Positions 1-6,238 of a DNA stretch of 6,774 nucleotides are shown here, in pieces (position 1 is the stretch's first letter; every line of letters starts with the position of its first letter). Position numbers and translations under genes: made by a program. The notes below the pieces were generated by a model. It was not told where the DNA came from. It did not search any database and was given only the letters and a program-made list of their open reading frames with translations. Origin of the DNA: JBCCYM01 sp039190005 (GTDB lineage: Bacteria; Pseudomonadota; Gammaproteobacteria; UBA12402); the NCBI GenBank assembly GCA_039190005.1, contig JBCCYM010000079.1, positions 1 through 6,774 of the forward strand, given 5' to 3'.

Positions 1-198
1 TTGATTAACAAAATAAAAAACTTTAAACCAGATAAGATCCTTAATGTATACGAAAATTCATGTAAAGAAATTTTTAAAACACACCAACAATATTTTGATA
101 AGATATTAATTGGTGTACGAAAGGAAAGATTAAAAAAAGCTTTTGGTTACACAGTCAGAACTAATACGCTTACTCATCAATCTTGCCTTTTTCTGTAA
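1..198 (+). CDS. unrecognised partial ORF at window edge
   Basis: The frame is open from the first base (a TTG) to a TAA at 196-198, so it may be the 3' end of a gene that begins outside the window. The first 45 or so residues are Lys/Asn/Phe/Ile-rich and look like a soluble, partly helical protein (for example VYENSCKEIFKTHQQYFDKI). The last 20 residues do not look like a conserved C-terminus and lie opposite a possible transposase fragment on the minus strand, so the end may have been altered by a rearrangement. No family is recognised and no ribosome site can be judged at the edge. It may be a chance ORF. Confidence 0.22.
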   Translation: MINKIKNFKPDKILNVYENSCKEIFKTHQQYFDKILIGVRKERLKKAFGYTVRTNTLTHQSCLFL

Positions 199-240
199 CA
201 TATCTCTATTCTCTTTCAATATGCGAATTTGTCTGCTCAT
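130..240 (-). pseudogene. possible IS3-type OrfA C-terminal fragment
   Basis: A 36-codon frame runs from an ATG at 240-238 to a TAA at 132-130, with an in-frame stop shortly upstream. Its product contains QIRILKENRDMLQKKARLMS. The spacing of Q-I, L-K, D, L and K-K resembles the leucine-zipper C-terminus of IS3-family OrfA proteins (pattern QIgqLKvE.dwLKKK). There is no OrfB-like sequence downstream within the window. The similarity is short and rests on pattern alone, so this is tentative. It could be a chance coiled-coil-like frame. Confidence 0.3.
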
Positions 241-304
241 TTTGTCGCTACCACGGGTTCATGTCCTGAAAAGCAATTTGTATAGAGCCTCTTATCGTAA
301 AAAC

Positions 305-1138
305 TTATCTTACAATACCGCGTTGTGAGCGTTTTAGTGCTTCAATCATGATGCCAACTTCATCGGCTTCACCATCCATTTCAGAGAGCTCAACAATAGT
401 TTCTTCTACGGTGAGATTTTTCCGATAAATAATTTTATAAATCTGTTTTAAAACCGCCATAGTATCTTCGGAGAAGTTGCGTCGTCTTAAACCAACATTG
501 TTTAAACCAAAAGGTTTGGCGTAGTAACCGGATACCTTGGTAAATGGCAGGACATCTTTGGGGATCAGTGAGCCTGCCGCGGAAAAACTGTGCGCGCCAA
601 TATAACAGTATTGGTGAACACCGACAAAACCACCAAATATGGCGTAATCATCAACAGTGATATGTCCGGCAAGTGACACATGGGTGGCAATGATAATATG
701 ATTTTTTAAAATACAGTCATGAGCGATGTGTACGTAGGACATTAAAAAATTATTGTTGCCAATTTTGGTAATGCCGCCACCACCTTTGGTGCCACGATTG
801 ATGGTGCAGAATTCTCGAATGGTATTATGATCGCCGATTTCCAAACGGACGCTTTCACCTTGATATTTTAAATCTTGTGGGTCTTCACCGATGGAAGCGA
901 ATTGTAATATTTTATTGTGTTTGCCTATTTTAGTTGGCCCTTTAATGGTGACATGCGCGCCTATTTCTGTGCCTTCGCCAATCTCAACATCAGCGCCAAT
1001 AATGCTGTAGGGGCCAACAATGGTATTGTCAGCAAGTTTAGCGCTAGGGTCTATGATCGCGCGTGGGTCAATTTTTGCTGGCTGTTGATTTTTTTCAGTG
1101 ACGATGACATTGCTACCCGTTTTGTTTGTTGTTTCCAT
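305..1138 (-). CDS. lpxA: UDP-N-acetylglucosamine acyltransferase LpxA
   Basis: Cytoplasmic LpxA transfers a 3-hydroxyacyl chain from ACP to the 3-OH of UDP-GlcNAc, the first step of lipid A synthesis. The 277-residue product has a left-handed beta-helix of hexapeptide repeats (about 23-200) followed by a helical C-terminal domain (about 205-277). It aligns with E. coli LpxA (262 residues) at a constant offset of 15. Catalytic His125 corresponds to H140 in HIAHDC, and His122, His144, His160, Lys76 and Asn198 correspond to H137, H159, H175, K91 and N213. The QDLKY, LAGH and VHQ motifs are present. The extra 15 residues are at the N-terminus. This ATG is the only usable start there, since no ATG, GTG or TTG codon lies between it and the fold, and AGAGAGGA sits about 10 bases upstream. 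The ATG directly follows the TAA of the fusion gene, so translation is probably coupled. The acyl-length position Gly173 is Ala188. No lpxB follows. Confidence 0.97.
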   Translation of the reverse strand: METTNKTGSNVIVTEKNQQPAKIDPRAIIDPSAKLADNTIVGPYSIIGADVEIGEGTEIGAHVTIKGPTKIGKHNKILQFASIGEDPQDLKYQGESVRLEIGDHNTIREFCTINRGTKGGGGITKIGNNNFLMSYVHIAHDCILKNHIIIATHVSLAGHITVDDYAIFGGFVGVHQYCYIGAHSFSAAGSLIPKDVLPFTKVSGYYAKPFGLNNVGLRRRNFSEDTMAVLKQIYKIIYRKNLTVEETIVELSEMDGEADEVGIMIEALKRSQRGIVR

Positions 1139-2686
1139 TTATTTTTTATCCTCTCTTGGTATCGCGCAAAGTAGTTCGGCGGTACAGACGACTTCGTCAC
1201 CAACAAAGGCTGTGCCTTGCATGACCATGGTATTGAGGCGTTTTTTGACAAAGTCCGCTCTTAGAATAAGTTGATCACCTGGTTCGACAACGCGTTTAAA
1301 TCGAGCTTTGTTTATACCGGCAAAATAAACCGGTTTAGGTGGCGCCGACACATTTTCTGTATCTAAAGAAAGTATGGATGTGTAAACATTGCCGGCCTGG
1401 GCCAATGCTTCGAGTATCAACACACCGGGCATCACCGGTTGACCAGGAAAATGACCGGCAAAAAAGGGTTCATTGCCGGTAACATTTTTAATCGCGATAA
1501 TATATTTTTCTGGCACGTATTCAACGACGCGATCTATAAATAAGAATGGTTCCCGTTGCGGTAAATATTTACGTACATTCTGTGTGTCAAATAATGTTTC
1601 TGTCACGGCTGGTACCCTCTTTGTACTAAATGTTGAGATGTGTTGAGTTGTGGCATGATCAATTTCTCTATGATTGCTTTGTTTTAAATTTTTTAATGTT
1701 TTATCAAGCTGATGCAGTCGGGCAATGTTTTTGATCCACTGCTTGTGTGGCATCACTGTTAATGATGACGAATAAACATCAGGTGTTTTTATCGAACTTG
1801 AAACCGTTGCCGCGCCAGTAATCAGGGTATGATCACAAATTTCAATATGACCATTGATGGAAACGCCACCGGAGATGCTACAATGATTGCCGATTTTAGT
1901 GCTACCAGCGATCGCCGTATTGGCGGCAATCGCTGTATGTTCACCGATAATAACGTTATGGGCGATTTGAATCTGATTGTCTAGTTTTACGCCTTTATGA
2001 ATGACAGTATTACCAATGGCGCCGCGATCAATGGTGCTATTAGCGCCAATCTCAACATCATCATGAATAATGGTTTGACCAAGCTGAGGGACTTTATGCC
2101 ATTGATTATCTTTTTTGGCAAAGCCAAAACCATCTGAACCAATGACTACGCCGCTGTGGATGGTCACTCGATTTGCTATCATGACACTGTCATAGCATGT
2201 CACATTGCTTGCCAAAAAGCAGTTATCACCAATCTGACAATTCGTGTCGATTACACAGCCAGCGGAAATAATGGTGTTAGCGCCAATTTTTACATGATCA
2301 CCAATCACCACTTTGGCGCCAATATGGGCCGAATCGGCGATGTCACAGTTTTCGCCAATAATCGCGCTGGGATGTATGCCTTGTTTTAATGCCGGTCGAT
2401 TGATAAATAATTCAGCGAGTTTGGCGTAGGCGTAATAGGGGCTGTCAACAACCAGCGCGTTGGTCGGACATTTTGCCAGATTTCGCGCTGTTAATATGAC
2501 CGCCGTGGCTTTGGTTTCAGGCAAATAACGGCGATAATCAGAGTTATCAAGAAAGGTAATTTGTCCCGGTTGCGCCGAATGTATGGTGCCGATGCCATGA
2601 ATGATTGCCGTGGCGTCACCATGTAAATGCGCGCCAACATGTGTGGCCAATTCCGCGAGGTTTTTGTCAAATTTGTTTTCTTTCAT
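1139..2686 (-). CDS. lpxD/fabZ: fused LpxD acyltransferase and FabZ dehydratase
   Basis: One 515-residue frame holds two enzymes. Residues 1-338 are LpxD, which N-acylates UDP-3-O-acyl-glucosamine with 3-hydroxyacyl-ACP. The N-terminal nucleotide-binding domain has ITFLDNSDYRRYL at 43-55. A left-handed beta-helix follows (about 103-300), with catalytic His243 in IAHNVIIG (E. coli H239) and His280 in NGH (E. coli H276), then the C-terminal helix RLHQLDKTLKNLK. Residues 369-511 are FabZ, the 3-hydroxyacyl-ACP dehydratase of fatty-acid synthesis, with catalytic H412 in GHFPG and E426 in GVLILEAL, at the normal spacing of 14. About 30 residues (339-368) of nondescript linker join them. Separate proteins of about 340 and 150 residues are usual in this order, so the fusion looks like loss of the lpxD stop. 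The start lies 9 bases after the skp stop with a poor ribosome site, suggesting coupling. The LpxD ruler position is T294, and the usual LPHR of FabZ is LPQR. A one-base error could mimic this fusion. Confidence 0.93.
   Translation of the reverse strand: MKENKFDKNLAELATHVGAHLHGDATAIIHGIGTIHSAQPGQITFLDNSDYRRYLPETKATAVILTARNLAKCPTNALVVDSPYYAYAKLAELFINRPALKQGIHPSAIIGENCDIADSAHIGAKVVIGDHVKIGANTIISAGCVIDTNCQIGDNCFLASNVTCYDSVMIANRVTIHSGVVIGSDGFGFAKKDNQWHKVPQLGQTIIHDDVEIGANSTIDRGAIGNTVIHKGVKLDNQIQIAHNVIIGEHTAIAANTAIAGSTKIGNHCSISGGVSINGHIEICDHTLITGAATVSSSIKTPDVYSSSLTVMPHKQWIKNIARLHQLDKTLKNLKQSNHREIDHATTQHISTFSTKRVPAVTETLFDTQNVRKYLPQREPFLFIDRVVEYVPEKYIIAIKNVTGNEPFFAGHFPGQPVMPGVLILEALAQAGNVYTSILSLDTENVSAPPKPVYFAGINKARFKRVVEPGDQLILRADFVKKRLNTMVMQGTAFVGDEVVCTAELLCAIPREDKK
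1604..1620 (-). promoter_or_regulatory. candidate internal RBS and GTG start for FabZ
   Basis: Inside the fusion, codon 361 is GTG (1606-1604). It is preceded by AGAGGG (1620-1615) with 8 bases between. Starting here would give a 155-residue FabZ, a normal length for the family, beginning just before its first conserved segment. The GTG also overlaps a TGA in the next frame (GTGA), a typical arrangement for adjacent genes. This looks like the ancestral fabZ start. Whether it is still used is inference. Confidence 0.5.
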
Positions 2687-2695
2687 ATCGACCGT

Positions 2696-3331
2696 TTATT
2701 TTTTTTCTGCTTGAGGGGATGATAATCCCTTGTCATCAGCGGCCGCGTTTTTTAATGTGTCGTCATTGGTTTTAGTGCTTGCTTCTTTATCCGCGGCGTT
2801 AAACGCGTCGGATATCTGGCTGGTGATATCGTTTTCCAAACCTTCGCGCTCAAATAATAAACTGGACTTTGGTATGATGATGTCATAATGATGTTTTTTG
2901 GCAAAGGCGTTAACAGTTTGTTGTAATTGTTGAAAGATAGGGGTCATCTTGTTCTGTAGCACTTGATTTGATTCCTGTGACAATTCCATACCTTGTTGAT
3001 AATCGGCTTTTATTTTTTCTTCCAATGCCGCTTTATCAGCCGCTTTCATTGTAATACCATCTTTTTTCAGTTTTTCTTCGTTAGTTTGCAGGCTTTGCTT
3101 TATTTGATCGATCTTAGGTTGATATTGGCTATTCACATCTGATTTAATTTTTTTTACTGCTGGTGAATCTGCTAGCACCGCTTGAACATCAACAATACCT
3201 ATCTTTAACTGTTTTTCAGCGGCGGTTGTTGAGGTCTGGTTTGTTTTATGTGTAGAAGTATCTTTAGCAAACGCGGTAGATAGGGTTATTGATAATAATA
3301 AGGTTGTTATAACAAGTGAGGTCTTTTTCAT
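2696..3331 (-). CDS. skp: periplasmic chaperone Skp/OmpH
   Basis: Skp holds unfolded outer-membrane proteins in the periplasm and hands them to the BAM complex; it acts as a trimer with coiled-coil arms. Residues 1-22 form a signal peptide (MKK, a hydrophobic core, cleavage after AFA). Residues 42-55 (LKIGIVDVQAVLAD) are the conserved first strand and start of the OmpH domain. About 57-145 is a charged, Gln/Lys/Glu-rich helical region that would form the long hairpin arm. YDIIIPKSSLLF (149-160) is the closing strand pair, followed by NDITSQISDAF, which matches the C-terminus of E. coli Skp. The protein is 211 residues against about 161. The excess is a Thr-rich stretch after the signal (23-41) and a charged, Ala/Asp/Lys-rich tail (about 180-211). 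The start has a good GGAGA site 8 bases upstream. It lies directly upstream of lpxD and 205 bases after bamA, with its own likely promoter. Confidence 0.92.
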   Translation of the reverse strand: MKKTSLVITTLLLSITLSTAFAKDTSTHKTNQTSTTAAEKQLKIGIVDVQAVLADSPAVKKIKSDVNSQYQPKIDQIKQSLQTNEEKLKKDGITMKAADKAALEEKIKADYQQGMELSQESNQVLQNKMTPIFQQLQQTVNAFAKKHHYDIIIPKSSLLFEREGLENDITSQISDAFNAADKEASTKTNDDTLKNAAADDKGLSSPQAEKK

Positions 3332-3368
3332 TTTATATTCTCCGAGAGTGACATTGTCTAAGGTTGCT

Positions 3369-3397
3369 ATTCTAGCATTTAATTATTGGCTGCTCAA
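3369..3397 (-). promoter_or_regulatory. likely sigma70 promoter for skp-lpxD/fabZ-lpxA
   Basis: On the minus strand, TTGAGC (3397-3392) and TAGAAT (3374-3369) are separated by exactly 17 bases. They match TTGACA at 4 of 6 and TATAAT at 5 of 6 positions. Transcription would start near 3362, giving a leader of about 30 bases with the GGAGA ribosome site of skp. This suggests that the chaperone and lipid A genes can be transcribed apart from bamA. Prediction only. Confidence 0.55.
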
Positions 3398-3401
3398 GCA
3401 G

Positions 3402-3504
3402 TCTCCCGTCATTCCCGCGAATGCGGGAATCCAGAGAATAAACTACAGGCATGAACATTTTTTTCCTGGATTGTTCCCTGAGCCTGTCGAAGGATCGCGG
3501 GAGA
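3402..3504. repeat. composite dispersed-repeat cassette between bamA and skp
   Basis: The cassette contains a perfect hairpin ATTCCCGC-GAAT-GCGGGAAT (3411-3430). A second pairing joins GGGAATCCAG (3425-3434) to CTGGATTGTTCCC (3466-3478, two unpaired bases). It then contains CCCTGAGCCTGTCGAAGGA (3476-3494). The whole is bounded by TCTCCCG (3402-3408) and its inverse CGGGAGA (3498-3504). GTCATTCCCGCGAATGCGGGAATCC-type and CTGAGCTTGTCGAAGG-type sequences are known as multi-copy intergenic repeats in many proteobacteria (recalled, not searched here). There is no following T-run, so it is not a standard terminator, though the folded RNA could shield bamA mRNA ends or weaken read-through. Confidence 0.75.
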
Positions 3505-3536
3505 GAAATAGAAGTGGTGGAGAGATAAAAAACTCA

Positions 3537-5861
3537 CTAAATCCCGGCGCCGAGACTAAAGCTAAAGAATTGTTTTTGATCGCTGCTGCTGGCATTAAGC
3601 GCTTGGGCTAGGGCGAATCGCAATGTCGCGCCAAACGGACTCAACCAATCGACTTCGACGCCAGTTGAGTAGCGGAATTGCTTGCCAACTATACCCGATA
3701 AGCGCCTTGGTGAATTAAAGACATTACCGCCATCAACAAACCAAGTGGTTCTTATGTTATGTCCGGCCGGATTGGGGAAAACAACGCCGGCTGAACCATC
3801 TATCAATACATTGCCGCCGATGGAATTGCCCTGAGAATCTTGAGGTCCCAGCGTATTAGCGACATAACCTCTTACTGAATCCATGCCACCGGCGTAGAAG
3901 TTTTCAAAGAATGGCAGTTTGCTGGAGAATCTGCCATAACCGTTGGCGTAGCCTAAATTGCCGCGCGCGGTAAATAGCCAGCTGCGTTTATATAACGGCT
4001 GGAAAAATTTTAACGCGTACAGCGCGCGGTAATAGGATAATGATTTGTTTTTTGAGATTGGCGCGGTAATGCTTAATCCAAGTGACTGCGATGTGCCTTT
4101 GGTTGGCATAATCGCGCGATCGAAGTTGCGGTAGTTCCAACCTAGATTGGCAACAAGCTGATAAAAACGGGTGCCAAAACTGTCGACAAAACTTTGTGTT
4201 TCTGTTGATGGTGTGCTACCTAGCTTTAATGAAAGATTTTCATAACCATAGCCGATTTGATAAGAAGTGCGCGTTGAAATCGGAATGCTGTAATACATAT
4301 TCGCCGAAAGCGTGTTGGTGGTATAGTCAGTAATATTAATTTGACTGGCATTGTATTTCTGATAATCGAAGTTAAACCCGCGTCCAATACCCGAATTGGT
4401 ATAGTAAGGATTATTATAGTTCACCGCGTATTGGGTTAAATAGGTCGCGCGTTGAAAATTCACACCGAATTGATTGCCGGTGCCGAGGAAGTTTTTCTGA
4501 TTGAACGCGGCATTAAAGAGGGGGCCATAGGCGTCATTATAACCAAGACCGGCGGAAAAGGAGGCTGATGGATATTCTTTGACTTTATAATTGACGTCCT
4601 CTTCATTAGGTTTTCCAGGTACCGGTGTGGTTTGCACATCGACGCCGCGAATATAAGGTAGTTGTAAGAGCCGTTGTTTAGAGGTTGAAATCAGTTTGTA
4701 AGATGACAGAGCGCCTTCGAGTTGTTCAATTTGGCGACGTAAAACATTGTCGTTGGTATGGTAATTATCGGAGAACGTCACCCGTCGGACGTAGACACGC
4801 TCACCAGGTTTAATGCTCAGTGTGAGTGCCACGGTTCGATTTTTATCATCGATCGTAACCCCTGAATCTTGTTTGCCATCACCTAGTATGACTTCAGCGT
4901 AAGCGTAGCCTCTGTTTTTCAGTATGTTGGTAATATTGCGTTCCGTATTGATTAATTTTTGCCGTGAAAAAATAGCGCCTTTTCTGAGTTGATTGGCACT
5001 GTTTAGTTCTTTTGTTGATAATAGGCTGGTATTGCCGGTAAATTGATAATTACTAATGCGATATTGCTCACCTTCAGTAATATTAACGTTAATATAAATT
5101 TGCTCGCGATTCGGTGTGGTGGATACTTGCGATGAATTAAGACTATAGCGCAAATAACCATGATCAAGATAAAAGTTTTTAAGACCGTTTAACGCGGCGG
5201 AAAATTTTTCCTTAGAATAAATATCGCTGTGATTAAACAGTGACAGCAATCCCGGTGATGTCAGTGAAAAATGATCTTGAAGGGTTTTTTCCGGAAAAGC
5301 GTAATTGCCGACAATATTGACTTGTTTGATGGTGGCAACTTTCCCTTCAGAAATATCAATAGCCAAGTTGACGCGATTTCTAGCGAGTTTGATCACATTG
5401 ATATTTATTTTGGCATTGTAACGTCCCTGACTGTAATACTGTGGTAACAAGGCGTTTTTGATGTCAGCGAGTAGAAATGGATTATATTCCGCGCCTTGAA
5501 TAACATTTAGATCAGTAAGCGCTTGATTAAGCTGTTTGGTTTTGATCGCGCTATTACCGGAAATTTTAACATTGTTGATTACCGGGCGTTCGACCACATT
5601 GATAATTAAGGTATTATTTTGACGTGACAGTGAGATATTGGAAAAAAACCCGGTGGCATAGAGATCGTTAATGATTTTGTTGCTTTCTGAATCATCCAGC
5701 GTTTGCCCTGTTTTTATGGGCAGATAGCTATATAAGGTCGCTTGTGGAATGCGCTGTAAGCCATTGACCTCAATTTTTTTAACAACAAAGCTAGTATCGC
5801 CGTAAGCCGCGCTGAATAACATCAGCAGCGACACTATTGCTAGCAGTGTGATTTTTTTCAT
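3537..5861 (-). CDS. bamA: outer-membrane protein assembly factor BamA
   Basis: BamA is the Omp85 barrel that folds and inserts beta-barrel proteins into the outer membrane. Residues 1-21 are a signal peptide (MKK, hydrophobic core, cleavage near AYG). Five POTRA domains follow, about 24-91, 92-172, 175-263, 266-350 and 353-428. The last has RRQIEQLEG, in which R375 and E382 correspond to the BamD-contact residues R366 and E373 of E. coli. The 16-strand barrel occupies about 430-774, with the loop-6 motif SVRGY at 662-666 (R664 is the invariant Arg) followed by NTLGP, and the FVDGGNVF strand at 708-715. The length of 774 is close to E. coli's 810. The frame ends FFSFSLGAGI, so the last residue is Ile rather than the usual aromatic. 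The ribosome site is weak (AACGGTT before the ATG), but the signal peptide fixes the start. No rseP lies upstream. Confidence 0.97.
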   Translation of the reverse strand: MKKITLLAIVSLLMLFSAAYGDTSFVVKKIEVNGLQRIPQATLYSYLPIKTGQTLDDSESNKIINDLYATGFFSNISLSRQNNTLIINVVERPVINNVKISGNSAIKTKQLNQALTDLNVIQGAEYNPFLLADIKNALLPQYYSQGRYNAKININVIKLARNRVNLAIDISEGKVATIKQVNIVGNYAFPEKTLQDHFSLTSPGLLSLFNHSDIYSKEKFSAALNGLKNFYLDHGYLRYSLNSSQVSTTPNREQIYINVNITEGEQYRISNYQFTGNTSLLSTKELNSANQLRKGAIFSRQKLINTERNITNILKNRGYAYAEVILGDGKQDSGVTIDDKNRTVALTLSIKPGERVYVRRVTFSDNYHTNDNVLRRQIEQLEGALSSYKLISTSKQRLLQLPYIRGVDVQTTPVPGKPNEEDVNYKVKEYPSASFSAGLGYNDAYGPLFNAAFNQKNFLGTGNQFGVNFQRATYLTQYAVNYNNPYYTNSGIGRGFNFDYQKYNASQINITDYTTNTLSANMYYSIPISTRTSYQIGYGYENLSLKLGSTPSTETQSFVDSFGTRFYQLVANLGWNYRNFDRAIMPTKGTSQSLGLSITAPISKNKSLSYYRALYALKFFQPLYKRSWLFTARGNLGYANGYGRFSSKLPFFENFYAGGMDSVRGYVANTLGPQDSQGNSIGGNVLIDGSAGVVFPNPAGHNIRTTWFVDGGNVFNSPRRLSGIVGKQFRYSTGVEVDWLSPFGATLRFALAQALNASSSDQKQFFSFSLGAGI

Positions 5862-5883
5862 AACCGTTCGTTGTTGTATGTTC

Positions 5884-5897
5884 GATCTATTTAGATC
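5884..5897. repeat. small palindrome GATCTA-TT-TAGATC in the bamA leader
   Basis: Two 6-base arms, GATCTA (5884-5889) and TAGATC (5892-5897), are perfect inverses around a TT. The site lies between the likely bamA promoter and its start codon. It has the size of a dimer operator half-site pair, but no regulator is known for it and it could be chance in AT-rich DNA. Confidence 0.3.
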
Positions 5898-5921
5898 TAG
5901 TGAGAATCTATCAAATATGTA

Positions 5922-5949
5922 ACTATACCTGTTTTGCTTAAAGATGCAA
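5922..5949 (-). promoter_or_regulatory. possible bamA promoter
   Basis: On the minus strand, TATAGT (5927-5922) is a good -10 element. The best -35 candidate is TTGCAT (5949-5944) at a spacing of 16, matching only the TTG. The predicted leader is about 50-60 bases. No sigma-E style pair (GAACTT and TCTGA) was found, although bamA is under sigma-E control in E. coli. The -10 is convincing and the -35 is weak. Confidence 0.4.
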
Positions 5950-5950
5950 G

Positions 5951-6177
5951 CTTTGTCTTTTGAATCACGCCTTAGATTCCTAGTGAAAAAATAATGAAAA
6001 AGATATGAAATAAGGTCGTTTTATGATAGTATTTAGAATTGTAACTGAAAGTATCAGTAATCATTGGCAAAGTAACACATTAGGCTCGGTTACCCGAAAA
6101 TTTTCCACTTTTTAGGATTATGCTTTGTTAAGGTGACGACGCAAATTTTTATTTCACTATCCAAATCAATCTGAGAT
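5951..6177. other. AT-rich intergenic stretch without recognised genes
   Basis: Both strands were read. The longest tidy frame is a 30-codon one on the plus strand (6023-6115) with no recognisable product. No RNA gene, terminator or named regulatory site was recognised here. The stretch probably represents decayed upstream sequence of the bamA cluster. Confidence 0.5.
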
Positions 6178-6238
6178 CCTTGAGCTTGTCGAAGGGGCGA
6201 CGGCAAGGTAATAAAGTAGCCTTTCGACAAGCTCAGGG
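6178..6238. repeat. inverted pair of CTGAGCTTGTCGAAGG-type repeats
   Basis: CCTTGAGCTTGTCGAAGG (6178-6195) is followed in inverse by CCTTTCGACAAGCTCAGGG (6220-6238). The core TGAGCTTGTCGAA at 6181-6193 is a perfect 13-base inverse of 6223-6235, with about 29 bases between. The same motif, with one change (GCCTG for GCTTG), occurs in the bamA-skp cassette at 3476-3494. This is the head-to-head layout of REP-like elements. No T-run follows in either direction. Confidence 0.75.

Noticed and set aside
241..304. A terminator after lpxA
   Set aside because: Only short imperfect pairings such as AGAGGCTCT are present, with no T-run in the right place.
917..1251. Frames on both strands across the lpxA start and the fusion's end
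   Set aside because: They are shadows of lpxA and the FabZ domain in other frames.
2156..2389. A 77-codon plus-strand frame inside lpxD
   Set aside because: It is antisense to the hexapeptide-repeat region, whose regular codons leave open frames on the opposite strand.
3348..3611. An 87-codon plus-strand frame containing VIPANAGIQ
   Set aside because: The VIPANAGIQ segment is the well-known spurious translation of the GTCATTCCCGCGAATGCGGGAATCC repeat; the frame also overlaps the bamA 3' end.
6023..6115. A 30-codon plus-strand frame starting MIVFRIV with AAGG upstream
   Set aside because: The product resembles nothing known, it is short, and there is no promoter or other support.
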